This document shows, piece by piece, positions 42,290 through 55,829 of a stretch of 64,000 nucleotides of DNA (its first letter is position 1; every line of letters starts with the position of its first letter). Both the position numbers and the translations under genes were made by a program. The notes under the pieces were generated by a model. The model was not told where the DNA came from and made no database searches. It saw only the letters and a list, made by a program, of their open reading frames with translations. This stretch comes from Polyodon spathula. Its lineage: Eukaryota; Chordata; Actinopteri; Acipenseriformes; Polyodontidae. Where the stretch lies: assembly GCF_017654505.1 (NCBI RefSeq), contig NC_054548.1, positions 21,898,447 through 21,962,446 on the forward strand. Reading direction: 5' to 3'.

Positions 42290-42741
42290 GTAAAATCTTT
42301 ATTTAAGTCCACAAAAAGCAATGGCAATGACACCTCTGTGTCTAGAAAGTCAGCCCAGTCTACAATGATCCCTGATGACCAATCACTGTCATACAGCAAG
42401 TTTATTGTCCAGGGAAAAGCCCCCCCTCTGCCTCTGGGAGTGATGCAACCCCAGAAAATAAAGACAGGGAAAGAGGGATGCTGGGTGGTGGTGGGGGGAA
42501 ACCTTCAAAGCCTTCTGGGAGAGAAGCAGTGGATGATGGCACTGCAACTGTTCAAGAGAGGAGTCCTGGAGCCAAGGCTGCTCATATTGAGAAACAGGAA
42601 GTCAGGGCTGCTCTGGAAGGAAACCAGAGAGCAGGCACTCTGTCAGAAAGGAAGCAGGACATCCAGAGGGAGGGGGTGGTCTCCGGCAGGTCCCCAAAGC
42701 CACTTGGAACTGGAAACAGCATCGTTGTCAGCCCCAGACAG
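42290..42741 (+). pseudogene. ercc1: ercc1 exon A (N-terminal region), frameshifted
   Basis: The acceptor is TTTTTGCCTGCAG and the donor is AGACAG|GTACTG. The frame starting GTAAAATCT is open but is not the frame that ends in the conserved GNSIVVSPRQ. The switch falls around GGTGGTGGTGGGGGG at ~42484-42498. The length of 452 bases is not a multiple of three although both ends should be phase 0, which agrees with one inserted or deleted base (modulo three). Confidence 0.85.
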
Positions 42742-42939
42742 GTACTGAAGAGTCGAACATGACTTCCTGTCTAGGGTAGAAGTGATCCCTTTAAGAAGAA
42801 GCTGCAATTACAACATTAAGCCACCAGGTGGCATGTGTTCTATGCAACAATTCTAAACAAAACTGCAGTTAAAGCATTTGTGTTTTATGAGAAAGGAAAA
42901 TCCCATTACAATTTAAACTTTTTTTTTTTTTTTTTGCAC

Positions 42940-44060
42940 ATCCTTGTAATCTTATGGCAAGCCAAACTGTCATTTAGCGATATCTCAAATTAATGTATAA
43001 ATATATCTAAATATTTGAAGATATCTCTAAATATTTGAATATATCTCTAAATCATTTCCAGATACCTCTAAGTATTTGAAGATATCTTAAAATATTTAAA
43101 GACATCTCTAAATCATTTTAAGATATCGAAAATACATTTAGAGATATCTTAAAATGATTTACAGATATCTTTAAATTGAGCTTTAAAAAGCATTTTTAGA
43201 TATATTTAAATCATTTTAAGATATCTCTAAATGTTTTTGAGATATCTTTAAATAATTTTCAGATATCTCTAAATAACGTTCCTGTGCATTTAAATATATC
43301 TCTGAATCATTTAAAGATATCTGTAAATCATTTAAAGATATCTTCAAATAACTTCCTGTTCATTTAAAGATATCTGTAAAGCATTTAAAGATATCTTCAA
43401 ATAACTTCCTGTTCATTTAAAGATATCTGTAAATCATTTAAAGATATCTTCAAATAACTTCCTGTTCATTTAGAGATATCTCTAAATCATTTTAAGATAA
43501 CTTCAAATGAACAGGAAGCCATTTCAAGATAAAATTCAGATAAAATTACTTCCTGTGAAAATGCTCTATGTTTTCAAAGGACTTCCTGTCCATTTAAAGA
43601 TATCTTCAAATAAACAGAAAGTTATTTAAAGATATCTCTAAATGAACAGGATGTTATTTGTAGAAGTCTTTAAATTATTTAATGATATCTATAAATGAAC
43701 AGGAAGTTATTTAGAGATATCTTTAAATGATTTAGAGATATTTTAAAAACCCTAATTTTAAAACATCTGTAAATGACAGTTTGGCGTGCCATGCTAGCAT
43801 AATCCATATGGTTTCCATAGTATTTAAAGATATCTGTAAATCAATTTGAGATATCTTTATTTCATTTTTAAATATCTCAAATTGATTTACAGATATTTTT
43901 AAATTAATTGTAGCTATCTTAAAAACTGCACAATTAAAGATATCTGTAACTTAATTTGAGATATCTTGAAATGTTTTACAGATATCCCTAAATATTTGAA
44001 GATATCTTAAAATGCAAATTGAGATATCTCTAAATGATAATTTGGCTTGCCATAGTAATC
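42940..44060. mobile_element. Transposon-like array of GATATC palindromes with inverted ends
   Basis: The segment is built almost wholly from AAAGATATCTNTAAAT-type units and their reverse complements, with the interspersed phrase ACTTCCTGTTCATTT recurring several times. The ends are inverted copies: left CTTATGGCAAGCCAAACTGTC, and right, reverse complemented, TACTATGGCAAGCCAAATTATC. A third GGCGTGCCATGC-type end occurs inside near 43783-43800, so the element may be a dimer or a partial duplication. It sits where ercc1 exons are expected. No coding capacity. Confidence 0.8.
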
Positions 44061-44218
44061 TAAGTATTGCTGTCTCTGTGTGTAAACCTAGGTGAGTGAT
44101 TGTTTGACAGCCATGAAGTCAATAAATAAGACAGACTCATTAACTCTTCTGGCAAACATTTGGTTGTTCAGTTATTTATGTCTGCATAATTTGCGAGATA
44201 TTGTAGACTAAATATATT

Positions 44219-44456
<238 letters not shown>

Positions 44457-45122
44457 TTTAAATGCCAATTTGGTAACATTAAGAGTATGTCCTGTTTTTC
44501 AGTCTTTGGAAGGTATTATCAAAGCATCCAAAGAAGACGTCACTCTCTGTCCTGGTCTGGGACCACAGAAGGTGAAAATCTAACTTAACTGTTTTATTTA
44601 TTTTTGTAAAGGTATTAAAAAAAAACAATAGCAATAATAATTATATGTTAAGGAATTAAGTACATCTTGATTCAAATCTAAATGAATAATTTCATGTCTG
44701 GACCAAAGGGAATAGCACAACCCATGTCACATATTATACAAAGTCACAAATATTATATACTGTAACATATTTAGTATCTACCACCTGTAGCCCTTAAAGT
44801 TTGATGATAAGAGTAGTAAAATTAAATAAACATTGTGTCTTCCTATTTTAAAAGAAATTATGAAATTACATTTAAAACAGAATGATGTCTGTTCTAGTTT
44901 TGGTGATACATTTTATTTGAAAAGCCTTGGTTATCACTGTTAAAATAAACCACAGGGGTATTGTTTGACTACCTTTGTTGCAGCAGGGTCACAATCAATA
45001 GTAAAATTGATTGTGAGTAATTTGGATGATATTTGTTTCAGGCTCAACGTCTCCATGATGTGTTACACCAACCCTTCCTCAAATCAAAGAAGCACAAATT
45101 GGAGAAAAAGGCAGAAACATAG

Positions 45123-46475
45123 AGCTGGTCATTCTTATTGTTTTTGCTGAAAAGCATCATGAAATTGTGCCATCACAAGATCTGCCACTGTAAGGTGAAA
45201 CACTGAGGGTAAAGCGATATGTATTTCTGTTAATATTGGGAACTTGAAGTTTAATGACAACACTTGCAAGTTTTTTTTTTTTTTTGTGGTATACATTTTC
45301 AATTTCTTCACTGAGCCTTTACAAGTTGTCTGCCTACCTATTTTACTTACAAACCCCCCCTCCCCCAAACATTTAAAGCAGGTTCTTAATAACATAATGT
45401 TTTCTACACAAAACATGTCTTTTTAAAATGAAATTTATTTAAATAAACGCAAGATTTTTTTTTCTACTGTATTTTGTATTTATTTTGCAAGTGGTTATCA
45501 GTACAGAGCAAGATCTTTTTGGAAGCTTATTTTGAAAATCCGTATTGAAGAAACTATAAAGTTGCAGGGGTGCATGTGGTCACTAAGAGAATGGCTGAGC
45601 AACAAAGAACAGGAGCTTAAAATAAGAAACCAAGACCCAACCATGCACAAGGTGTGAAATGTGCAGGAAGAGCTGCTGATCATGGTTGCACAAACATCCC
45701 ACTTCACAGCTGTAAAGTCATAGTTTTACCAGTTAGTTTCATGAAGAAGTAAGTCACTATGACCTCTATACACAAGCGCATTTTAGGTGTTTGTGGCCAA
45801 GTGGTTTATTTTATACAGTGTTGCATTGCGTGAAAGAAGCAAACAGAGATAATTGTAATCCAGCTTTAGAAAATGGTTCCCCGGCAGTACACACCAATGT
45901 GTACAGGAAGGGATATATTACAAGAAGAGACAGTCCCAAATAATAAACAGTATCCATCCCACAATATGCCAACATGGTCACCATTCCTGGGTGTGTGCAG
46001 TAGTGCTTGTGGTGTGTAATACAGGTTTATATTTGTGACAAAGGTGCAATATTGTTCGGTTTAGTGCTGGCCCTTGGCGACAGCTCTGGAAGTGTATTAA
46101 CTTTCTGGTAACATACAAAACAATTACAAACAAACAAAACACAACACTCACGATTTTAGCTTTAGATACACTTTTACTGTCCTTCTGGTTCTTACTACAA
46201 ACCAATGCAAAGGAACAAATTACAACAGAAAGACAAGCAGCTTTTTACTATGTACCAGTTATTGGCTTAATTAGTCAAGATCAACAAGTGTTACAGATCA
46301 TTAGCCATTGATAATCAGGCATAATTTCAGGTACTGACTTCATAGTTACAGGGTTTTAATTTTAACCATGCCTATTAAATGAGCTGGTGACCTTGATATT
46401 GACCTTTGAAGAAATATGGCTGCCACTGTTTTGATTTCCGCGCAATAAAGACTATTTTGACTTCCACTTTAAAAA
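45123..46475. other. Intergenic between ercc1 remnant and LINE-like fragment
   Basis: Candidate 3' flank of ercc1 followed by sequence with no recognisable exon. The ORFs at 45498-45707 and 45978-46205 (minus) were not recognised. Confidence 0.4.
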
Positions 46476-47000
46476 TCAAATTAAGACTTTTTTTATAGAG
46501 CACCCTTCACACCAACAAAGGTGTCTCCTAATGCTTTACACAACATACAGAAGAAAAAACATTTGTAGACATGAAACAACTTTTTAAAATAAATAACATT
46601 CAAAGATACAACAATAAATAATTTAGAATAGTAATAGGATGATGTATCCTAGATAAAGAAATATAAAAGTGATGCGTTGCATTCGGATAATTAAAAATCT
46701 TTCACTCAGAAAGCAGCATGGCCTCATGGCTATCCAGTTCATCCCATGCAGCCACAACCTACACTTTACTGAATAGAGGGGTTTTTAAAAGTATTTAAGC
46801 TGTCAGCTCCTCTGATATTTACAGGAAGGTTATTGCATAATATTGGAACCAGACAAATAGAAAGGAACACCCACCCAAAGTCACACATTGGAAGCAAGAA
46901 GCTGCAAGGCAGTTCCATTGATTAATGATGTAGGAGCGATTGTGATGGTGTTATGTAGAAAATGAGAGCCGGACCATAGTGGCATAAAGGGACGACTTAT
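46476..47000 (-). mobile_element. Possible antisense LINE 3' fragment
   Basis: TTTTTTTATAGAGCACCCTT with CTAATGCTTTACACAA matches the general form of the reverse complement of fish LINE 3' tails (tatagcgcctt...gctttaca), as at 59725. GGAAGGTTATTGCATAATATTGG near 46825 resembles the degraded end of an ORF2. Highly decayed, low confidence. Confidence 0.4.
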
Positions 47001-47771
47001 ATATTGTATGGCCTTTATACCCATTTATTAAACAAACATAGTCATAAACTTAGGGCAGTGGAAATTCATCAGTGTTTGAATTGTACAATAGTTGACTGCC
47101 CACCTCCATCTATTTTAAAATGTTTTCTGCAGCAGCTTTTGCCAGGGTCACACATATATATTTAACACATTTTGGTGATGGTCTCCACAGGATAAATGGG
47201 TTTCAAATAGGCTGAACCAGAAGTTTAAGTTTTATTCAGGCAACAGCAAGTGGTTTCATTAGAGACTTGAGCTTTCTTTGGGCTTGAGCATACTGCAGTT
47301 TATTTTTCAACTGGTGCCCAAAATATCTTTTTTCAGAGTATCTTGTTTTGGGTTGACTCAAGTTCTTCATTAAAACATCAAGAAACCTGTAAATTATGCA
47401 ACAAGTTTCAGAGGCTTTGCCACTTATACCCAATCTACACTACCTAAATAAGGTGCAGTTAACATGTGTTACCATTCACATCATTCACTATCACAGTTTT
47501 AATATGTGACGATCATGCAACATTTAGGATCAGCTGCATTAACACTGCCTGATTTCAATTAGTACTGGTAGGGGCTCATGTGTAACTTCCTAATGGCAGG
47601 TTTCCTGATGTTTCAATTTAGAATATGAATTGGCTCAAAATAAATACTTTCCTATGAAAAAGAACACATTGCTTTTGCAAAAATATGATATAATATTGTA
47701 TTTTTGCATTGAATTCACTCTATCCAATAAAATAATGTGTCGTAATAAGTGTCATATAGGTATATATTTTA

Positions 47772-47775
<4 letters not shown>
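47001..47775. other. Unassigned intergenic sequence
   Basis: Nothing recognisable. Confidence 0.45.
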
Positions 47776-47838
<63 letters not shown>

Positions 47839-48316
47839 CAGTCAAAAGTTTGAGTACACTTGCTGGAAACAAGGTTTTTTTCATAATTGACAATGTTTTA
47901 TGTCGTATACGTTTCTGTAAATACTTGAAAATGAAAATACATGTTACAATATACAAAACAAAACATAAAGAGGATCAAAGCAATGTTCCAGAAAATTGAA
48001 AATTGTCTCTAAATCTTGGATTCTTCAAAATAGCCACCCTTTGCCTTAATAACAACCTCACAAACACAAGGCATTTCAGCAGGAAATCATGCGACATGTC
48101 TTTGCTTTGGGTGACGATTTCATTGAAACTGACAAGATTTACATTTTCATTTAAAAATTAAATTTTTGAATGCAATTCACTTATGATTATCAGCTTATAT
48201 AATTACACGTATCATATAATGAAATATTAAGTGTTTATAGACAAGTTTATACAGTTAAAAGCATAGATAATCATGAAAAACCTGGTTTCAAGCAGGTGTA
48301 CTCAAACTTTTGACTG

Positions 48317-48401
<85 letters not shown>
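47776..48401. mobile_element. Tc1-like nonautonomous element embedded between two (TA)n tracts
   Basis: The core is about 47835-48320. The left end AGTACCAGTCAAAAGTTTGA and the reverse complement of the right end agree over about 55 bp with few differences. Inside, TCTTCAAAATAGCCACCCTT is a phrase found near the ends of many Tc1-type elements, so this is an internally deleted Tc1 derivative of a third family. TA repeats of ~58 bp (left) and ~80 bp (right) abut both ends. Confidence 0.87.
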
Positions 48402-48403
<2 letters not shown>

Positions 48404-49390
48404 TAGATATATGTTATATTGTAACAAATATAACCTATCTCACTGCAAATTCAATGCAAAAATATATATGATATTCATGAAATTAAAAATATTCTTTTTG
48501 AATATTCAATACTCAGTTCAGTAATTTAAAAGAAGGTTTAATCTAAGAGTCACAAGTGAGCATCACACGCTATGACTCACAAATGTGAAATGTCAGTTGT
48601 TACAAAAAATCATCATGAATATTTTATTATTATTTGATAACAAATGAACAAAACAGTTGGAAACATGGACAGTTTTTAATAGTGATAAGAAACATCTAAT
48701 TTAAAAACTAACATGAAATATCGTTACAATTTACCTGAACCTAAACTCCTGCCGTAAACTACTGCTGTTACACATACCTTTGTTCTGGTAAATATGATAA
48801 TTGTTGTCTCATTAACCCAGCACAGCTTTTGGCTTTTTGTATTATGTCAGATCCACATGTAGTTGATTTTGAAAGTGTTTATGAAGGACTATGCTCATAG
48901 GTATACAGTGGTATAGAGCCATTATGAAGGTGAATTCTGTGTTGACATATATGCGTGTCACAATACAGGCAAAGAACCAAAAGATCTTCAACAGAGGAAA
49001 TGGTGATCATGGATAATAAATAATACTGTATCCAGGAAGTTTCTTTGAGATTCAGATCTCTTTTACAGGGTTCAGGTCAAGAGCATGATTGTCCAAGATA
49101 AAAATAAATAAAAAATAAAAAATAAAACATAAGATACATTTGCATGAGTTGCATGCATTTTCTAAACTGGTAATGATTCTGTGTTTTATGTAAACAACTC
49201 TTGGATGGAAAGCCCCTTGTAGCCCACCTCTGCACTGTTGCAATATAGCATCTGCTAAATACTTTTGCATCAAGATGTTAAATAAAAAGGTGTTTACCAC
49301 CATATCCTGTCAGGTTATCACGGAAGATATATTAAAACTTCATTACCCCCTTCTTCATTTCAGGGTCTCACTAGCGACTGCTGGCTAAAA
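48402..49390. other. Upstream flank of the granzyme-like gene
   Basis: AT-rich with no recognised element. It should contain the upstream promoter if translation starts at 49391; I see no clear TATA box. Confidence 0.4.
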
Positions 49391-51918
49391 ATGTATTACT
49401 TGATGTTCACCGTCCTTCTTTTGCTTCATCCCTGGGTTCCAACTGGTAAGGAGTATCTTTCCATGGCAAATCATTAAAATAGTTAGCTTTTTCTTTAAAA
49501 TGACTGTTTGTTCATCATGAATTATTGAGGTTATGGTTATGATTTTAAATTGAATAATACATTTAAATTGCATGATTAAGTTGCTTCATGTGAATTAATT
49601 AGAATCAGATAGGAACGGATATACTGCTTTACAACATTTTGATTGAGTGTGAAACCAGTAGCATCATTTTCATTTAATTAGGCCACATTGTGTTGGTGCC
49701 TTTTGTGGCATTAATGGTGAGTTATCATCATTAGATACATAAATACGTCAGTACTCCTACTCATTTATATTATACATTGATATTTATTCACTATAAACAG
49801 ACTTGTTTTATTATTTACAATAAAAAAATAATGTTAGTCATGTTTGAACGTGTCACTTAGTGGTAGATTTGATAAGCTTTGTGCTCATGTTCACATGGTA
49901 TTGTTCTGTTTGTTTTACAGCAGTGCCCTTGAAACAATACATTTTAACACATACTTTATTTGAGTGTATTGATAAACTTTCGTTTTCTAGGATCAAGAAA
50001 GGTTTTATGAATACAATTAAATGTATTAAAGAATTATGAAGAGTCATTGTTAATTGTAGGTGCTCTTACATGTGATCATATCTTTAATAAAAGCATTCAA
50101 CTTTCATGCGTCAGGGATGACTACTTGACAACATCTGAGAGAGGGTAAAATATATGAAACCAGACATTTTGAGCTTCCTTAGAATTACCGTGACAGGTGC
50201 AAATGTTGCCCACCTGATAGGGTATAAAGGACAGTTGAACAGTATTCACAGCTAAACTTCAACACGGGTTTAAGGGACAAGAGAAGACACTATAAAGACA
50301 CCCACGCGAAGTTTTGTTTCAGCCTTACCCATTGTCATAAAACATTAAACAAACCAACAAGAGATTTCAGGGCCTCTACCATGCTTGGTGGCTGTTCTTA
50401 TCAAATGTCTTATACCAGTCTGTGACTCACTTTTAGGAGCTTTCAATAGTTCTATTATTGGAGGCAGGGAAGCAAAGCCTCACTCCAGACCCTACATGGC
50501 TTCACTGCAGATTGATAATCAGCATGTGTGTGGAGGCTTCCTGGTGCGCGAAGACTTTGTTTTGACAGCTGCCCATTGTTACAAGTAAGTAATCCTTAAA
50601 TAAAGGTAAAAACCTTTTTATGCAAAAACAACTTTAAAACAGAATTATACAGTACACATACTTTGACCTCATCGGCTTGGGGTTAATTGACATTTTTAGA
50701 ACCGCGAAATCTTTTCGTATTTGGACTTGGGGTGGTCAACTGGATTAACTTAGTCAACTGGATATCTAAGACTGCTAACTTCATTATTTGTAACACAAGA
50801 AACTGGAGACCAGTCATAATACTGCTAATTGACTTTCTAGCCCTTCTACAACAAAAGTACTACGATATTGCAGCAGAATGCAGACTGTAAATTAACTTTT
50901 AATAATGATCTTATATTAAAGTTTAAATTCTCAAATTGTGTATTTTTATGTCAACATTTGTTTGTTTTTAGAGACAGAGCTCTTACTGTGGTTTTGGGTG
51001 CCCACAATCTAAAAGTCAAGGAAAAATCACAGCAGAAGATTGAAGTAAAACAATTCTACAAGCACAAATTGAATTCGCTGGACAAATATAACTTTGATGT
51101 TATGTTACTGAAGGTATTTATTGATAGTTTTGCATGGCACTTGCCATTCAAACAGTAGGTCAGATTATTTTATTTATTCAAACTTGCTGGGTTCTGTGGG
51201 AAAATTCAAACATTGCCTATCAATTTGATCAAAATTCAAATGTCTCTACATGGATTTTTTTTTCAACATTTCACTTGACATTTAACATCCTTTACATTTT
51301 ATTTTCAAATCTTCCTGCATTTCCTGCATAACTGCTCTGTAAAATGATAACTGGGGAATTTTATAACTGATTTTGTTTCCTTGCCGTTTTTTCTTTTGTT
51401 AAATAGCTTGCTAAAAATGCCACTCTGAATAAGAATGTGAAAGTGATAGGGCTCCCCAGGAAACAGGGAGATGTTCCAGCCAAGACTAAATGCACTGTAG
51501 CAGGCTGGGGTAAGAAGCATAACACTGGGGGAGCTGAAAATGTTCTTCAAGAAGTAACTGTGATTATAGAAGACATGAAAGACTGCAAAAAGGTGTGGAA
51601 AGAATATGTGAATAAAAGGATGCTGTGCACAAATTTCAATGGACAAAGGGGAATGTGTCAGGTACGTCTGTATGGTTTATAGGGCTACCTCATTATTTGT
51701 CTCGTATAATATAAGCTGCCATTTTATAACAATCCAACAATATTCTAAACATGCAAATTACTTTATTTCAGGGCGACTCAGGAGGCCCTCTCTTGTGCAA
51801 TACAAAAGCACAAGGAATTGCTGCATTCACAGGACAGAACTGTGAGGATCCCACGCGCCCGCAGGTTTACATGAAAATCGCAAGCCTTATTCCGTGGATA
51901 AAAGAAACAATGGAATAG
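49391..51918 (+). CDS. Granzyme/mast-cell-protease-like secreted serine protease, five exons, intact
   Basis: Five exons join cleanly with GT-AG sites: 49391-49445, 50437-50584, 50972-51113, 51407-51661 and 51772-51918, giving 248 aa. Intron phases 1, 2, 0, 0 match the granzyme/chymase/neutrophil-elastase gene plan. It has a signal peptide (residues 1-19), a short propeptide with an NSS glycosylation motif, and mature start [19 protein letters not shown], the hallmark of haematopoietic granule proteases. The catalytic triad is intact: His65 (LTAAHC), Asp110 (NFDVMLLK) and Ser203 (GDSGGPLLC). Eight Cys suit four disulphides, including the 191-220 pair that granzyme B and cathepsin G lack. The S1-pocket positions read Gly at 189 and Gln at 226 (chymotrypsin numbering), so trypsin-like specificity is not expected. 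By family it is stored in lymphocyte or granulocyte granules. Orthology to a named granzyme cannot be set by eye. Confidence 0.93.
50223..50229 (+). promoter_or_regulatory. TATA-box-like motif inside intron 1 of the granzyme-like gene
   Basis: GGGTATAAAGGACAG lies about 155 bases before an ATG at 50381 and 214 bases before exon 2. The intervening sequence resembles a 5' UTR. The ATG at 50381 opens a short frame that stops before the protease frame, while the frame in register with exon 2 reads back hydrophobic to about 50385 with no ATG. A second promoter or a decayed alternative first exon is possible. Confidence 0.35.
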
Positions 51919-53793
51919 TTACGTGTGAAACAGATGTAAAACAAAATGTTGAGAGTACTCTTGAAACATTGTAGTGTTTCCACATCTCTATCAAGCATTT
52001 CCAAAATTGTATTGATTGTTTCATTAAAAATGTCAATATTAATTCTTTCTTTGATTTTTCAAGTCTTTAAAAACAACACAATCTTAATAATCTTAAACAA
52101 AAAAATACACTCCCTGATTTTCTGTAATCTTATTTCAAATGTAACTTTATTACTTGATATAACACAAAAACTCTGACTGCATTGCCACAATTTTTTTTTT
52201 ACACCTAAACCTTTTTACCAACCGATGACCCTGAATCTAGAAACTGCTCCTAGTAAATTAAGTTATTGCAGTACCAAAGAGAATATTTATTTGTTAATTA
52301 GATGCATTTATTTAATTTTGCAAAAGTTACTTAATGTGTTAAAGTGATTTCCTCTATCAGCAATAAAAAAAAAAAAAATTAAATAATAATAAAAAAAAAA
52401 ACTGTAGAAAATAGGTGTCTGGTCATGAAGGACGTGGCTTGCAGAAAAGAACAAAAGGTCTGCAAGCAGAGCTACTGAAAATAGTCTAATACTCAAATGT
52501 ACAGAACTAGGTATGCACATCCTGTATCACCATAAACACAACCATTTGAATTGCCAGTATCATTGAAAAGTAGCTGACTGATCAACCCTATACACAAACA
52601 AAATGTGACATGCGGGCAGGTTCCTCCAGATATAACCAGATAGAAGTTATTCTTAACTTGTGATTATGCCTGCTGTAACCAATTTCATCATAATTGGATA
52701 TTCTACAGATATAGGTAAAAATGTAAGCAAGTGAAACATACCTACTAGACGCATCGTAGCGTGTTTAGGGTGCAAGTAAGACCTAATGGGTCATGAGACC
52801 CAGTTTAGGCAGCCGAGGTGCTTTATTTAAGACAACTCAACGGAATAAGCCACTCAAGACAAGCTCAACACACAGCTCTCCAGGGACCATTCCCCTATGC
52901 CAGGGAACAGTGACAAAACTAAAGGCAGACATCCCAATAGCAGACTTGATTAGCCTGCTAATCACACCCCCACACCTTATAAGCCTTTTGAAAGTAGACT
53001 GCTCTACAAGCAACTCATTGTCAGACACAAAAGGAAACTATTGTGGGGTATGCCATATTTCTGGCACTGTAGGTTGCAGCTAAGAGATGAATTTGTCAGA
53101 ATAAAACCATATAAACATATTAAAAAAAAAAAAAAAAAAAAAAACATTACAAAAATGTTGCAATCTTTTGAAATTATTTATTTTAAAATAATTTACATAT
53201 TTAATTATTTATTTTTACAAATTAATCATTACTGCTAAACAACAAAACAATACAACATATTTGTTGACAGAAATAACTGAATTGCTTCCAATATTTGAGT
53301 CCTTTTAAAATATAAAACTTTATTTTTTGTGGAAATAAATATTTTGTGCCAGACTAACAGATTCCCAGAAGTCCTTCATAGTATTACTGCACAGGCAGCA
53401 AGGGAACCACATTCTTTATTAAGCTCTCACAAATGTGCATAAACATTGTGCCTCATTCTAGGCAGTCCTGAGAGACCAGCTATTGTTAAGGTCTCCAAGT
53501 CTGCCAGGCTTTTAGGCTCCCAAAGGGACTGGTTCCAATTACAAAGAAGACTAAAAAAGTTCTAAACTGGCCTCAAGTCACCAGAAGTCACTCGACAACC
53601 AATCGACATGACTCAGGATACACACTTATCATCATTATACATCTATTGACCCTGTCTCACATTAAACTGATAACACGTTTTTTGACAGAATAAATAAAAG
53701 GCCCCTCGTTAATAACCAGAAAGGTACAGCATATTGTATGGTGTTTGGAACATTACTCCCAATGTAGAATGCAACTTGTGGTACAGTCCTCCT
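51919..53793. other. Intergenic between the granzyme-like gene and rabl3 remnant
   Basis: A-rich tracts at 52366-52401 and 53119-53144. The block at 52745-53100 is more complex and might be a repeat, but no ends were identified. Confidence 0.4.
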
Positions 53794-53989
53794 TTAAACC
53801 CACATTGCTAGAACTGAGGGTTGGTCGTAGTGGAGGCTCATGCAGTTCCCTGCTCCATACTGCTTTCTTTCTGAGAATCTTGGCATCTACAGAGGAAAAG
53901 GAAACAGCAGTTTAAGAGAAGTGTCGTACATAGTGTTGTGGTTAGTGTAGGCACAGTGTGTAAGAAATAATGAATTAACAAATAAGATA

Positions 53990-54460
53990 AGAACATTTAC
54001 AATTGGGAAGAGGTCATTAAGGTAATCCAGCTCCTAGTTGCAGATTGATCTAAAAATGTTGTCAAGTTGGGTCTTAAAGGATCCAAGTCATTCAGCCTCA
54101 ATAACAGGACTAGGCAACCCATTCCATACCCATCTACTTCCCTCTGTCCTCAATCTATCCCCACCTAATTTCCAGCTGCCACTGGTCTTGGTTTCTTTAC
54201 TGTGCTTAAATTATTGATTAGGGTTAACAATGTCAACTTCTTTTACATTTTTAAAGACTTCAGTTATGTCCTCCCTAATTCTTCTTTGTTTCAGGCTGAA
54301 TAGAGTTCTTTCAGCCGACCTTAACAGCTCTGTGGGGCTGGGTCAGCTGCTCTGGATTGGGGCTGACATTCTTGAAGGATTACGAGCGTCAAACCCAGCT
54401 CCAATTGTGCACTGCTTTATATCACAGCACATGACATGCTTCTGATCAATACTTAAGATA
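53990..54460. repeat. Dispersed-repeat fragment inside the rabl3 remnant
   Basis: The phrases AGTTGGGTCTTAAAGGATCC, CCTCAATAACAGGACTAGGC and GTTTCAGGCTGAATAGAGTT with CTTTCAGCCGACCTTAACAG resemble a repeat widespread in fish genomes, which I believe is a LINE 3' region. I cannot name the family reliably. Confidence 0.45.
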
Positions 54461-55829
54461 TATAGCTACAGAGATATATGATTTTAAAGGTTTTATCCTA
54501 TTTTTAGAAGCTCCTCTTCCCAGAAAAATCATGATCACATCATCACAACTGCATGGGCAAACCCATGGATTTGTATCAAATATTTTGTATTCCCTGACAT
54601 CAGCACAGAAACAGTATACACAAATAACTGTAGAAGTGCTAATGAATAAGCAGCATGAGATGATCCCAAACATATTTTAATGAATCACCCAGGTATTAAA
54701 ACAAACAGTACCCGTCACGGCTCTAGTCTAAGCTATGCTTGCTCAAATTGGCAGGGATACTAACAAGTCTCCATTTAGTGGTGGATTTCTGTAACACCCA
54801 ACAGTGTAATAATGTAAGAAGTAATTCTACAATTTATGGATCTCGTTGAAATTCCAGAAAATTAGATGATAAATTTAATAAAAAATCCTGCGTGCAAACT
54901 TAATTTTGTGATTTGTAACTCAATACATTCTGTGTAAGATTATTAGTGTACGTCATTTGCATAGTTTGAACAGCCAGAAACACTCAGCTTCACTTTGTAA
55001 TAACATCTCTTAAGCAATACAGGACACCCTGTATTAACTTAAAGCTACAGTGTGTGTTGTGTGTACCCTGTCATAATAGTGATCTACAACTACACTGTGT
55101 ACAAACATTTACAGAAGACTTTTGCCAGGATACTTGAACAGTATTTTAGTCCTGGATCAATAGTGTTTATTCTACAGTTTGAATTTTGTAAGACCACACA
55201 ATAATGCAAACTAACCCGACTCCCATCCCTTGTAAAGTATCACTTTTCTATTACACTAAAAAGAAAAGACAACATTTTGCTGTACTAAAACTGAAAATGA
55301 ACATTAAATCTTGAATGAAAGACATTTTATATGAGGTTCTGTCAAAATATGTATGCTTATGTTCTTCCAATCGATGGCATTCATTGCTAGCTATTGGATA
55401 AGGATTGTATCTACTATTTTAAATAGGCCTATATTTGAAACTCATCCTATCAAAAAACCTACTTAGCTTGACCGCATTGGATGAGCCTGCTGCTAAATAC
55501 ATTGGAGTAGTAGAATCCTATAAAAATATAAAATAAATGATTAATACATTTGGAATTTAATCAAATTAACATTCTATATTACATATAAATTAGCAAAGTA
55601 AACAGATGAATGTCTGTTCATTTAAAAATGAAAGTGTGACAAAGATGTCATGACTGGATAGTTCCCTCTTATATCCCCGGATTCTGGAAGTTTCTATACT
55701 CTATGCTGAAGAATGTCCTAATCACATTGCGGTTCTCTAGAGTAGGGTTAGATAAATCGGTGCTCAAGTGACATTCCATTACATTCCATTCAATATCTTT
55801 GAAAAAAAATACCCGGACTGAACATTCCT

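Noticed and set aside
43000..44030. CRISPR array
   Set aside because: The units are interleaved palindromes with no fixed spacer length, in a vertebrate genome. It is a transposon-like or satellite-like array.
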